A stretch of 64,000 nucleotides of DNA. Source: Macquaria australasica. Taxonomy: Eukaryota > Chordata > Actinopteri > Centrarchiformes > Percichthyidae. Within the stretch, counting starts at the first letter, position 1. Each line of letters begins with the position of its first letter. This document shows positions 25,036 through 37,269 of this stretch, piece by piece. Below the pieces are notes generated by a model. It made no database searches and was not told the DNA's origin. It saw nothing but the letters and a program-made list of their open reading frames with translations. The stretch is taken from NCBI GenBank assembly GCA_005408345.1, contig SEMN01000272.1, positions 310,001 through 374,000 on the forward strand. Reading direction: 5' to 3'. The translations under genes were made by a program, and so were the position numbers.

Positions 25036-25899
25036 AGTATTGCTGTGAAGTTCAGTAAATGATTCTAGTAGCCTTGACTCACTTATAACTACTACTTTAA
25101 TGTTGCTTGAAGCAGAAAAATGTAAGAATTATAATGGAAATGAGAGATGTTGGCAGCCATGAATGTATTTTGTGGAATGGTGTAAATGGGCATGTAGACA
25201 ATTATACAAATATATTATTTAGATCTTTTCATGGAAACTAATTAGACATTTTAAGCAGACTGTCTGTTAATGCCAAATTTCCAAATTCTCTCTCCTACCA
25301 CAGTGAACGACACCTCTAATTTTACTCACCGTGCAGCCAAAATCTCGTCAGCTTCTAAGCTGGGACCACGACGCGGACCAACTGTACTGCAGAGATATGA
25401 GTCGAGGCCTTAGGAAGTGTCTCCTGAAGGGGGATTTTGTTTTTTGTTTTTTTTGGGTGGGGGATTACAGAGTGCTCAGTAAACCCCGCTCAGAGGGAAG
25501 CAGTGGGCAGCCCGAGCAAAGGACGGATTAATTGGCGAGAGTCCTCACTGGGTGTCTTTGCCAGTCTTCACGGCTCTTTCAAAAATGCGTTTTCTTACTT
25601 TTCAGTTTTGCTGTGTTTATTTTTCTGACCTCGCTGTTCGCTCACTGTTTCGTTCTCTTGTTATTTTCTTCGCTGCAGTTTGATTCCTCAACTTGAAGGT
25701 GCCTGACTCTGCTGATCCTGGCCTGTGTTTCTCAAAGTTTACTGTGCTCTGTGTTTTGAGTCCCATGTGACTGGCTTGTATTTGACAAAATGTGCTGGCT
25801 TGTATTTGTGCTCCTGTATGCATGAGGTTCACCCACATGCATCGCCACATGTATGTACAGTAAGCGATGTGTGTGTATGCAGTGTGCAACTTCACCTCT

Positions 25900-26380
25900 C
25901 TCTACTCCTTCCTTCCATAGAGCGGTAATTCCTGGCCAGAGAGGAGCCTGTCCAGAGCCGGGGGACCTGCCCTCTGCACCCTCCTCCTGTTCCTGCTTTG
26001 ATTTCCAATATGTCCTCCCGTCACCACAGATGGATGCAGAGGAAACATTTCCTCGGCCGCCGGTGCTAGCGAGGCCCCTGGGCCCCCGCGGCTGATAGGG
26101 GGCAGAAATTGGAGAATAATGTAATAGAATATTTGATTGGGCTCTGATGGGCAGGACACTGGGAAGCCTGCCATAGTAATGTGTCTGGGCTTGGCTGGAA
26201 GGGTGCATTTCTTCCCTCCACCCTCTTCCCCCCTCCTCCTATTTCTCATCTTCGACTAGCTGCAGGTTGTGATTTAATAATATTTGCTACTTGGCGCTGC
26301 AGCCCAGGGGTCCTGGGGCCCGGAAACAGGAGCCCCATGCTTCCTGTGGGCTGTCAGAAAGATGCTAACAATATGACAAA
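25900..26380. other. Candidate conserved non-coding element
   Basis: Long unique block. The core at 26098-26200 reads ggggcagaaattggagaata, then gtaatagaatatttgattgg and gcctgccatagtaatgtg. Flanking sequence is GC-rich (ctcggccgccggtgctagcg). Several overlapping ORFs cross it, but none gives a recognisable peptide. One of the most enhancer-like blocks by eye. Confidence 0.35.
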
Positions 26381-26991
26381 TGTTTGGCCAGGCTGTATAA
26401 GAATCTGAAGGTGAATAAGTGGAGGTGTCAGCGGAGGAATTTATGGCTTCACCTGGGCTGGGGAGGGGATTGGCCGGATCGGGTTAGAGATGAGATAATC
26501 CATATGGTTAGGGACACACGTACAAATACACACACACTGCACATGCACTGACCTCAGTTGTTGTAATGCCATGTTTGTCAGTACAGAAATAGATTCACCT
26601 GCTTTATTTTCCCTTAAAAGTTTTAAATATGGGAAAACGACAGGTTGTGGTCAGGAGTACAGGAGTAGCTGTGTTACTCTCACTTACTGTAGCAACCGTA
26701 ACTAGGCACGGCAGACCTGTCAAGCTTTAGATTTTCCCACATTTTGAGTGTTGATGGGGCTGTAGTAAGAGAGATACTTACCATTTAAAGAGTTCAGAGC
26801 GTGGTGTCTTCTTTTAGCCTTTATAAAAACCAAAAACACGCAAATCTAAATAGTTAGGAATGGATAAAACAGTGTGTTTACCTGCTCTAACGTAAGCTAC
26901 AATCATTAGTATGTCTGGCTAACTAGCTTACTAACTACAGTGGTAACCAAGCATTATGTCCAAGGCCAAGGGTACATCATTAACTAACTAC

Positions 26992-27013
26992 ATTATTATT
27001 ATTATTATTATTA
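26992..27013. repeat. (ATT)n short tandem repeat
   Basis: Seven tandem ATT units. Confidence 0.9.
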
Positions 27014-27469
27014 ACAATAACTAACACACAAAACATTTTTTACCATTTATGACATTTTTACAAATGTCAACAAGACAGCGTTTTCAAACAACTCATGGAG
27101 CTAACCTTAGCTTAATTAGCTAGCTAGATAGAGCTGCTAAAATCTGCTAGTGAGAAGCCTGCTTTTGTCTTCCTCTGTGTGAAATCAAGATCAGAAAATG
27201 ACTAAGAATTTTGGGTGAGTTATCTATATCTGCACAATGGAATGCGCGACAGGTGTGGCAACAGTAACTAAGGGGGGTGGGCTTAACAAATGGAAAATTC
27301 CGTAACCTTTCTTTTGTGAATTGAGCTCTTAACTGTGTCGGGTCTTTCCTGTACTGTTTTCATCCTCCTGAGTCAAAGCCAAGCAGATCTGAGGACTGAC
27401 AGAAAGGCAACAGCTGTAACAGCAGCTCCAGTTTTGAATAAAAGACAAAAATGCCTTGATAAAAAAAAC

Positions 27470-27680
27470 ATCCACCCGCCATCATCTGCTACCTCTTCCG
27501 CTGAGACAGGTGCCCAAAAAGCCATCCATCAGCAGGGACAGGCGCAGCCAATCACGCCTTTTCAAACCAACCAGACGTTCACCCTCGCTCCCAGGTGGGT
27601 GGGCGGTAATTGCCAGGCGCAACTTTGCCCACCTGGCAAGCTGCCATGGGACGCAAAGAGGTAGGGAGAAGTCTGACACG
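27470..27680. other. Candidate conserved non-coding element
   Basis: Unique block with gggcggtaattgccaggcgc and a CCACCTGGCAAG word. Open in several frames by composition, without splice support. Confidence 0.27.
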
Positions 27681-27889
27681 AGGGAAGGGCAGAAGGGAAT
27701 GAGGGATATATTCATGGAACAAACAGACGGTCAGGACTGGCATGGAGAAGTGTGGCTGAGCAAACCTGATGACTCATCTGAGATATGCAGTACGACGCTG
27801 CGAATTCCATTGTTAAGTCACTGTCTTGTCTTCGCTCCTCGCTGAGTTTGGCTCGCGGTGCTTCCCCCCGTAAACATCCCTGTTTTGTA

Positions 27890-28160
27890 GCTCTGCCATC
27901 CTGGGCCACTGTGGTGATTGTCATTATGCTGCCTCAGCAGCGCGGTGAAGAGCAATCACACTGGTGGGGGATTTTAAATTTCACACCCGTACTGTGGGAG
28001 GGAATAGGGCATGGGGGGCTTTGGATAAGGTGCTAATTGAGGAGGCGATACACCACCTGTGTGTGTTTCAAGGCAAGCATTCATCCAAATAGCTGATGCA
28101 GGGGCTTCAAACTAGGCTGTGAAGTGAGGTGTTGGCTCACTGCTTTCCTCACAGGTAAGG
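27890..28160. other. Candidate conserved non-coding element
   Basis: Unique block with ggtgctaattgaggaggcga, gggggattttaaatttcac and the GATA/E-box-like word ccacctgtgtg. Enhancer-like texture only. Confidence 0.27.
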
Positions 28161-28369
28161 ATGCTGAGAGAAGCTATTCTGAATGGGACCCCAGATATAC
28201 TTCAAAATCCGTCTTAATTGCACTTGAATGTGGAAAACAGCTGGCTTATTGTTATTTCATGTCTGCGTGGGTGTAATACACCACAGCCTTCCAAAGGCGC
28301 CATTGTTTTTCATTGCACAGGCTTAGATTTTCCACTGTTTCTAAACACAGAGCAGTGCAGGCTCTTTAA

Positions 28370-28640
28370 GCTGTGAGATCTGCCAGTGGTTCTGGCGTTG
28401 GATGGCGACAGGCCCGATTCAAATGTCCGCCTGCCGATTGGGGCTGTCAGATAGGCTGGTCGGGGGAAATCGGAGCAAAGCTGAAGACTACTCCTCCAGT
28501 CATCAATCACCTGCCTGTAGCCAGCATGTGAGCCAATCCGCCCAGGCCTCGGGCCCCAGGATTCATCAGAGAGGACAAGGCCTGACATCCAGAAAAATGA
28601 GTTCAACCCTCCACACGTCAGGACAGATCAGAGCCCAATG
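28370..28640. other. Candidate conserved non-coding element
   Basis: Unique, GC-balanced block (gcccgattcaaatgtccgcc, ccagtcatcaatcacctgcc, cccaggattcatcagag). A 113-codon open frame runs across it with a low-complexity polar peptide and no family match, so coding is unlikely. Confidence 0.27.
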
Positions 28641-28852
28641 TCACCGACTCGCTAAGCGTGAGAGGTCTCCGTTCAAAAGGGATAAAAGAGATAGAAAATG
28701 TGTATCCATACAGTATCTCCCTCTATTTTTGTTCAGATTCTGACAGTTGGTCCCCCATGATCGGCCGTCTTGGCATTTCTATAGCACGGAGTTGTTGTAG
28801 CAATGCACATGTGCATGTGTGTGTGCATGTCTTTCACTCACTCTCCCCCTCA

Positions 28853-28886
28853 CTCACACACACACACACACACGCACACACACACC
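28853..28886. repeat. (CA)n microsatellite
   Basis: About 34 bases of CA with one CG interruption. Confidence 0.9.
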
Positions 28887-28899
28887 CATCCGGGTTGAG

Positions 28900-29180
28900 G
28901 AGATGAAGGGGAGAGTCATCAGGCTGAAAATGATTAATGCACCTTTTTGTCCATCCTGGCATCTGGAGCACATCTGCCCCGCTGGGACCAGGACAGATAT
29001 GGTAGCCGCTTCAGGAATTAAGCTGCCCTTCGCCCTCTCTCCTGAGGCTGCAGGTAAGGGATCCTTCCCTGCAGCAAGCACTGCCCCCTCCTCAAAAACC
29101 TCCAGGGTAGCACAGTCTGGGCCCACCTCAGAGTTCAGCACATTAGCGGGGATGATATTTATGATGTGGAAATGGCCTGC
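28900..29180. other. Candidate conserved non-coding element
   Basis: Unique block with ctgaaaatgattaatgcacc, gcttcaggaattaagctgcc and gatgatatttatgatgtgga. Enhancer-like texture only. Confidence 0.28.
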
Positions 29181-30130
29181 TATTTATTCAGCGTACAGAG
29201 GGATTGCAGTCCCTCAGACTCCTCTCTCTCTCTCCATCTACTTTTTTCTCACTCATCTGTCTCTATTCAACTCGCCTCTCCTCCTCTGCATTTAATTCCC
29301 TTCTCTTCCTGCCTTTCTTTTTCTGTCTATCTGTCAGAATTTTCCTTTTCCATATTTAGAAATATTCTCCGTGCACTTAAAATTCTCTGAGTTTATTTTA
29401 TTATTGATGCACTGGTTGACCTGTAGTTTGAGGGCCCTGAAGTGTACTTGAGGGTCAAGTGGTCAAAAAAAGATGTGTCAGCTCGCTGGTTAGAGAAAAG
29501 TGAAAATAAAACATTCAATTTAATTTTTGTATCACATGGACAAGGAGATTTTTCACTACACCAATATCAATATTATTATTAAATTCTTGTCACTGTTTTG
29601 GTGTAGCAAAAGAAATGTGTAGAAGCCTGCAGACTGATTTCCAAACAAGAACGCCTCATCGGGTTAGCGCAGTTGGCAGTTGGATAACTGGGGAGTAGCC
29701 ATGTATATTCTATTCAACTGTAGGGAGACAGAACATTTTATCCAGAGATGTGTCCACTGAAATAGATGGAAAATCATTCAATACTATTTTCCACACATTA
29801 TTTACTCAGATCTTTGTATTGCTCGATTCCTCGGATCTGATTGAAAAACTTCTGATTCATTTTGGTGGGTTCAAGATTTGTATGGAGTTATAAGACACCA
29901 TAATTAATTTATTTTGTATTGTTACCAAACTCTACAACTCTCTTCAATCTGCTTTGGCAGCTTTTTGTCGTTCTTATTATTAGGTGTCTGGTTATATTGG
30001 AGTGGGAGGAGCAATTTCCATCTACCTGCACACAGCGGATGTTCAAAACTTTAAAAGGGAGAGAGGAAGCATACTCTGAATTAACACATAAACAAAAAAA
30101 AGTACTCTTAAAGTAGCCTGGATGATATTT

Positions 30131-30632
30131 CAGTATTTTATGGGGCCGTAATTTCCTAATCATTAATAATTTCCTAGGTTTTTCTGGAAAGAACTATGAA
30201 ATTCGGTACTAATTACAGGGAAAATTGTTCAGTTGTTACACTTCCAATTAATGGATCCCAATTAACTGCCAGTGTAACTTAGAGAGTGTTTTAGTCAGTG
30301 CACAGCAGGTCGGCTGAACATGCAAAAATGTGAAATTTGTCTACAGGCAAACATTCAACATACACGAAATATTGTTTGAAAAAGTTTCCAATACAAAAAA
30401 ACATTTTTAATAATTAATAATATTTTAATTTAAAAAATTTTTTTTTTTTTTAGAAATCAACCACTACTCGTGAACTCAACATGACTAACCAAACTAATTA
30501 AAAACAATGAAATAACAAATCTAATAAAAAGAAAAAATGTTCATTTTTTGCTGTAATTAGTACCAAATTACATCGCTCTTTTCCAGGAAACTTCATATAA
30601 AATTATTATTTACGGACCCGTAATATAAAGTG
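30131..30632. mobile_element. Fold-back (long inverted repeat) element
   Basis: The left arm (30131-30225) and right arm (30545-30632) are diverged reverse complements: ggggccgtaatt against the complement of tacggacccgtaa, and gaaattcggtactaattaca against the complement of tgtaattagtaccaaattac. The roughly 320-base centre is A/T-rich with no ORF. It looks like an old non-autonomous DNA transposon. Superfamily not assigned. Confidence 0.6.
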
Positions 30633-32139
30633 TTACCATCTGATTTGCTATGTCTTACTGTCTCATGATGTGTAGAATAAATGTTCCATACTCCACTGTG
30701 ATTACAAGAGATGCTGTTTTAAAAATCAAACATTTTCAGAGAAATGAAACCTCCAGGTGAAGGACAGGCATTCACTGACACATTTCTTATGAAGGTGTTT
30801 GTGAAAATGTTATATGTTAATGTGATGTTTTTCTAACTGAAACAGGATGTTGGGGGCATAATGTAACACAACTCAATATCAAATCATTCTACATTGTTAA
30901 TCAATGGAGTGTCAGTCAATCAGTTAAGTAATGCCTAGTAATGAGGTCACCATGAATGATTCACTGTTTTTCAGGAGGTTAAAGTCCCCATATAATGGAG
31001 TCTAAATGATCAGAGTTCATATTTTGAAAACATCCACTGCATTTATGGCTATAAAAAGTTGAAAATAAATAGAAACATAATGCAAAAGCCAAAGCCCACA
31101 GGATACACAGGACACCAATAACACATCAATACCCCCAATAAGACATCATGGGATCTGTGACCACTTTGGAGAGTATTTTTTAGCCTGGCTGACACACACA
31201 CACACACACCAGACGGCTAAGAGAAAAGAGAAAAGCCGAGGGGAGGAGTGTGTGAGAGTATGACAGTGGATCAATAGTTGTGTTTGTGGCGGTGCTCCCA
31301 CAGGAGTGGAGCAGTATATGAAAAGCCACTGCTGATGGCTGAAGGTCCTCTCAGAACATTCCCTGTGTGTTTAGCCCAGAGCCAAGGTTAAACCCGGCAC
31401 AAAGACGCCACAAAACCTCAGCCTGCCTCCCCGGGGCTACATACACTCACACAGGCAAGGGCCCACATGAGCCTTTCTTCTTTCCGTGTATGTGTGTGTG
31501 TGTGAGACAGACCGTGTGTGTGTGCCTTGTGGCAACAAAACGGTGAATCCTCAAATATCGTGACACAGCCATGGGCAGGGACAGAAGGCTTAACGCTATC
31601 ATTTATTTTGTGTCATCATTAGTGTGCTTTATTACAATAACTATCTGTAATTAAATTATAGATGATAGTGGGTTAGACTTCTTGCAGTGAAAACAATACA
31701 GAGAAGGATTACTGTATATGACAGCTAGATTAGCACATTTCCATATAGGTTTAATAATCCCGTTGTAAATAAAGGCAGACTGTAATCGTGAGCCAAAGCA
31801 GAGTTAACCTCAGTGATTTATCCAGACTTAATTTCCATCTTTATTGCTTTTACTAGCATTAAACAGCCCCTCTGAGAGAGAGGCAATAACTGCGGGGCCA
31901 TAACACTGCTAAATCATGCATTTAAAGTAGTACAATGTGTATATGGTTGTACTACACCCAGGGTGAGCTGCACAGACTCAGACAAATAAATGCAACGTTG
32001 CTTTTCCTCTGGTTGAAGTTAGATGTAAGAGAAAAGAAAGGGTCACTCTCCCGAGGCTCATTTTCCTCCCAAATTATATCTTATTCACCAGATTCTCCCC
32101 AGACAAAGGATTTGTGTTGTTGCTGATTATAGAGACGGC

Positions 32140-32400
32140 GAAAAATAGGAAGCTTGTCATGCTCTCTACAGTAATGATGGGATACTCTGTCATGCAGCTC
32201 TCAAGGTGTCTACATTCCTTCACTTCAGCCATCCTCCTCGCGTACGGGCCGTAACTAGCTGCGATGTGCCTCGACAGGCCGTCATCGCCACAGAGGGCTG
32301 ATGGAATACTAATTAGCGTGCCACCACTTGAATTATTCATGCATCTTAATTAGGGGAGAGATTTCCCATTAGGCTTTTAGATGTGACTTAAGAGTTTGGC
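32140..32400. other. Candidate conserved non-coding element
   Basis: Unique block with TAATTA at 32310-32315 and 32347-32352, then gaattattcatgcatctt. A minus-strand open frame of 88 codons overlaps it, but the peptide is unrecognised. The sequence texture matches vertebrate developmental enhancers. Confidence 0.35.
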
Positions 32401-33169
32401 TCCTATTTAGTGCGGGAGTCAGTGTGCGTGTGTGTGTGTAAACAGATGAACGCACACACAAACATGAGGCTGCCACGTGTGGTATATACGTACACATTCA
32501 GACCTCTTCAATTCGAACTGAATATCCACCACTCCCCCCCAACAACTTAAAGTGAACGTGACGAAAACCGTTTCCAAGGCGCCAAAGTAAACAGTTAATA
32601 CTATTAACTATATATCATTTATCACAAAGACAGCTTTTGGAAAACTGCTCACAAAAACGCCAAATCGCCACAACTTTTTTTTCCTCTTAAAAGTGCATGA
32701 ATAATAAATAACCGCTGCTTCTCTGCAAGGCTGCACAGACAACATACACGTCCTGCTGCCCTGCTATAGGGTTCACTAATTAACTAATGTGCTACAGCTA
32801 ACACGGCAGACAGTAGCTACCAGTGCATGATATTCCTCTCCATCTCTGTGCTTTTCTTTTATGTGGAGGCACCGAGCGCTAGCTGGCTCGAGCAAAAGCC
32901 ACATCCATCTGCTGCAGTTTAGCAGGGAAATTAGGCACTCAATGTAGCATATTTGTTTAAGTAATTGGAAAGTAATTAATAACCTGAAAATATAATAATG
33001 TGCTCAGCAGCAGCTCTTCTTCTGCAAACCATTCAGGGGAAATAGTGGCTACTGCCAAGTGTGTGTGTCTTGTCAGCATATTACAGTGCAGCTGCTTTAT
33101 GCATATCTGGGAGTGAGATAAATAGGAATGACAGCAAAAAGGGGAGAGGGGGGAGAAATCAAATGCTGA

Positions 33170-33400
33170 TTCATAGGTGAGACACCGACGAGGTGCTCTA
33201 CATGACATCACTCGGCAGGGTGCTCATTGGCCGCCCGTTTGGCAGTAGACAATGCGACACTGGCTCCCATAACTGCACAGTGAGGACGGCGGGCGAAATA
33301 GGAGCCCAAGGATTAGGGCGACATTAAACCCGGCCTCTAATTACGCTGTTCGGAGATTGTTTTTTATAAATATTTGATGAAATGTCATCTGCTGCTCTGA
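33170..33400. other. Candidate conserved non-coding element
   Basis: Unique block with ggtgctcattggccgcccgt, cccggcctctaattacgctg and ttataaatatttgatgaaat. No repeat or coding signal. Confidence 0.33.
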
Positions 33401-33455
33401 GGTGCTGGGGGGGGGCTTCCGAGGGGGGTGAGTAGAGGGCTGGTGTAGTCTCAGT

Positions 33456-33458
<3 letters not shown>

Positions 33459-33491
<33 letters not shown>
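33459..33491. repeat. (CA)n microsatellite
   Basis: Pure CA run of about 33 bases. Confidence 0.9.
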
Positions 33492-33493
<2 letters not shown>

Positions 33494-34026
33494 AGACAGC
33501 CTCTCTTTTCACATTCTTGCTCCCAAACGCACAGACATTTTTTTTAAGCAGTTCAAAAAACTTGACTCCGTATTTCCATATGATAACTATCAGCAGATGA
33601 GCTGATCGTTTATTCAGAAGTTTTATGTAAGTGAACCACGGCCTTGTCAAGTACTAGCAGAGACCAACAGACAGCAGCGCCACCTGCAAGGTTTCCCTTC
33701 AGAAGGTTCACAATGGTTTTATTGTTTCTCCCTACAAAAAGTAGAAACTGGTGAAACTCTTGTTACGACCCTGGCTCAACGGAAGCAACATGAAGGAAGA
33801 AACAAAGTTGGATAAACCAAATTTAATAATAAAAGAAAACAAAGAAGTTGTAGGTGTATCAGGTGCCACCGATTGGATACCTTCCTGAAACTAAGAACGA
33901 AAGCCAAAGTCATACGTACTTAGGTTTAATGGTATCAGTGCAGAGAAAATGCTACGTTTCTTATGTGATGTATGTGAGATTACTGTAAAGTTCATTTCAT
34001 GATTCATTGCTCATTATAAAAAATAT

Positions 34027-34324
34027 TTAAGGAATAGTTTAACATTTTGGGAATACACCTATTTGCTTTCTTGCCAAGAGTTAGATGAGAAGATTGACAC
34101 CACTCAATATATAATATTAACCTATCCACCTGTTGTTTTTATGCTTCAGTATTTGTAAGATAAGCAAGCTGTTTCCAGTCTTTGTGCTAAGATAAGCTAG
34201 CCGGCTGCTGGCTGTAGCTTCATATTGAACAAACAGACATGAAAGTGGTAGCAATAATCTCATCTAACTCTCAGCAAGAAAGCAAATAAGCCTATTTCTC
34301 AAAATGTAGCACTGTTCTTTTAAG
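34027..34324. mobile_element. Fold-back MITE, copy 2
   Basis: The left end has acattttgggaatacacc, then tatttgctttcttgccaaga and gttagatgagaaga. The right end has tctcatctaactctcagcaa, then gaaagcaaataagcctattt and ctcaaaatgt, its reverse complement. Same family as 8878-9281 and better preserved at the ends. Confidence 0.65.
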
Positions 34325-34784
34325 GGCTACACTTTTTACTAAAACATCCTTCATTTCTGGTGAGTTCTTCAGGTTGAATGATTATAAAAGACTTGGGTTG
34401 TGTTTTAGGAAGGAAACCTTTTTAGTGGCAGATTTTATTTGTAGAGCTGGGCACTTGTAAGTGCATGCCACAATAGCAAGCTAACTAACTAGCATAACTG
34501 CAAGACCTGCAGCTAAGCAGGTGGCACAGTGTGTGACAACAATCGGCTTCTATGAAACGCGTGGTAAATATAGTATTGTTTATGATGAGCTTCTTATTTG
34601 GTTTCACAGTAGGTGTTTCAGCTCTGAACTTTTCACGAGTTCCATTACCTTTTTCTCTAGAACTGATCTGCACCCCCTGGGACCTTCTCATTTACAAATT
34701 AGGAACTGTATACAACCTGTTCTTAGATCACTTGATAAATCTATATAAACACTATGTCTTTCAGATATGCTCCCTGTGTGTCTT

Positions 34785-34814
34785 TCACACATACACACAC
34801 ACACACACACACAC
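34785..34814. repeat. (CA)n microsatellite
   Basis: Short CA run just before a weak exon-like frame. Confidence 0.85.
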
Positions 34815-35401
34815 CTCTCTCCCTGAGGGGACGCCTAAGCAGCTGCTGCACAGGGCTCTTCGGGATCGTTGCCTACATTATCGAACTCCACCATGGAGTT
34901 TGTCAGGTGTCCTTGAAAGTGTGCGCCAAGGGCGATGGGTCCAGGTGGAGGAAGACAGGAGGGATCTCCCAGCTCGCTGCTGCCGCTTTGTAGCTCCACC
35001 AAGACGGCAAATTGACAGCTGTTTCACTGCTTGAGAGAGCTGTTTTGAAATTCCTATTTTCCCACTTTCTGTTGAACCACAGTGAAATGACTCATGAAGA
35101 ACAGTGGGTGATGCCGACACGTTGATCCAAATTAGGGTAATTTTGCTGTGTGGTCTGGATGTCTACTCTATCAGTTAATTTGGGCCTTAGTGTGAATGTC
35201 AGTGGATTATTGCCTTCATACTGTATTTTTCAGTATCAGTGGCTTGTATACCATGTATCCCACTATGCAATATTCCTAAAAAAGTAGTTTAGATCAGGTC
35301 TAACCGCTTGTTTCTTGCCTTGTTGGACTTCGTTGTAGCAATGTCGCTACTACAATGTTCTCAGATCTCAGCAGTTATTTTGGTGAGTACAATGTTATCT
35401 T

Positions 35402-35970
35402 AAAGGGAAACTCTGGTATTTTTAAACCTGGGCCCTATTTTTTACAAATTTTGGGGTTGAAATGACTAATACTTACCAAAAGTTTTGGAATTGGTCTAGT
35501 AGATCACCTCCGCCGGCATCCACGAATGGGCTTCGATGGCTGCACTAAAAGTGCTTGTTTTTGCCACTGACAGGCTCAGATTGTTATTCTAAGCATCTGA
35601 CAACATTATGGAAAGGATCCCTACAGAGACAGACTGTTTTGTTAAAGAGTAAGATCCTTTTTGTTTAACCAGAAACAGAAAGTCTCGCTCAAGGCAAAGT
35701 CTCACTCTGAAATCTTGTGAGAGGTTAAGTTGTTGCAGGAAGATGTAAGGATCTTACTCTTTAACAAAACTGTCTGTTTCTGTAGGGATCCTTTCTATAA
35801 TGTTGTCAGACACTTTGAATAACACTGAGTCTGTCAGTAGCAAAAACAAGCACTTTTAGTGGACATACTTTTCATGGGTGCAATTGCCCCAAAGGATTAC
35901 GTTGCAGCCCGTTCGCGGATGCCGGCGGAGGCGATCTACTGGACCAGTTCCAAAGCTTTTGGTATTGCAG
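35402..35970. mobile_element. Large fold-back MITE
   Basis: Outer arms taccaaaagttttggaattg (35474) and caaagcttttggta (ending 35964) are reverse complements. The complementarity continues inward through a gatctactagacc-like / gatctactggacc word, a ccgccggcat / atgccggcgg word, an aaaagtgcttgtttttgcca / caaaaacaagcacttt word and a gtaaagagtaagatcctt-like stretch, leaving a loop of roughly 80 bases near 35665-35743. The 35402-35473 leader (aaagggaaactctggtattt) resembles the end of a common fish repeat. No transposase. Confidence 0.7.
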
Positions 35971-37269
35971 CCCTCAGGGTGTCATGTAATTCGGTGTGAA
36001 ATACTAACCCTCCTCATTGATCCAGAAAGGATCATTGATGGCAGCAGACCAGATAAATATGTATACTTTATTATGAAGCCGTACCCTGAGGCTGCAGTGG
36101 AGCCTCCACCTGATATCAGCAAGAACAGGTAACTGAAGTCTCAGGGAGAGGGAGCAGGGTTATACAGAGAAAGGTTTCTACCGACCTTGGTGGCAGCTTT
36201 GTGGCTTGATGTGCTTCCACACACACGAACACACACATCTAAAGAGAGAGAAATGAGCCTGTGCAAACACACGCAGTCCACACATACAAAAAGAAAATAT
36301 ATTTCCATGTGTCTGTGCCATATGACCTTGTTGGCTTACCGGAGCTCATTACAGAGGAAGGCAGAAGTAGAATCGGTGGCAATGAAAAGCAGACATGACC
36401 CTCAGATTGTTGGAGTCAACATGAAAGCGCCCAGCTATCAGGAAGAGAGAGAGGGAGGGGGTGGTACTGTAAGAACGAGCGAACGGAGCTGTCCACAAAC
36501 TCGAATGTGGACTCTACTGGTTTGCATAATTTAAGGTTAATGAGGAAACAACGGCAGACAAAATCTCCCTTGTTTTATACCGGCTGGCTTTGCTCTATTG
36601 GGGCGCTTTTCATTAAAAAGGCATCAGAAGCAGTGCTTTAATGACCTGTGAAATCATCAAAGTTTCACCTCATTTTATATCACACCATGTCCATGGATGT
36701 GAGAATGTACTTCCTTTTCAAAGAGATGCTCAGTCTTATTTAGCTTGGGTGGATCAGTGGAGCAAACGCGCAGTAACTTCTCCACCCCTTTCCAACCAAT
36801 ATTCTAATGTTGCCATCCACTAACGCTCACATACTGCAAGATTACATACATATTAATACAGATAGGTTTCCACCTAAATAAATGTTAAAGGTTAAAAGGA
36901 GTGTTACAGCTCAAATACAACTTATCACATGAACAAATGATACAGAATGTCCGATACAGCATGAAAAACATCATGCGCATTACTGCTAATTTAGTAAAAA
37001 CATAGTGTGATGGAGTGTGTGTGTATATGCATGAATGTGGTGTCAAAAATACACAAAACCTTGACTCTTAATGAGTGTTTCGGAGGCAGAGGCAGCCTTT
37101 GGCCCTCTCTCTTGCTCAGTTATCCTTACAGAGGTAATTGGACAGAGGGACACGCCGTTCTCAGCCTCGTCTCCTCTGTGCACCCCCCCCCCCATGTGCC
37201 TAATCATACCTCCATTTGCATGGAGAGCCCTGAGAATCAGCCTCAATAACGCCGCACTGCTTTGAAAGA

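Larger units (their letters stand above)
20001..33000. other. Intergenic, no supported gene
   Basis: No exon recognised. The stretch contains AAT and ATT runs, CA microsatellites (21156-21202, 23368-23412, 23531-23630, 28853-28886), a 'gctgcaac' element (22069-22356), a MITE fragment (24855-25035), a fold-back element (30131-30632) and a cluster of enhancer-like blocks between 25900 and 29180 and at 32140-32400. Bases 20440-20930 look like degraded retroelement sequence but I cannot define ends. Bases 26580-27330 show no recognisable feature apart from an ATT run. Confidence 0.5.

Noticed and set aside
25732..26208. 158-codon - strand open frame
   Set aside because: Overlaps several other open frames across a GC-rich unique block, a sign of composition rather than coding.
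28819..29295. 158-codon + strand open frame
   Set aside because: Starts in a CA microsatellite and runs through an enhancer-like block. The peptide is unrecognised and a different frame on the other strand is also open.
34552..35034. 160-codon + strand open frame
   Set aside because: Interrupted by a CA-repeat-derived segment. The remainder is Arg-rich and matches nothing. Kept only as a weak hint in another frame.
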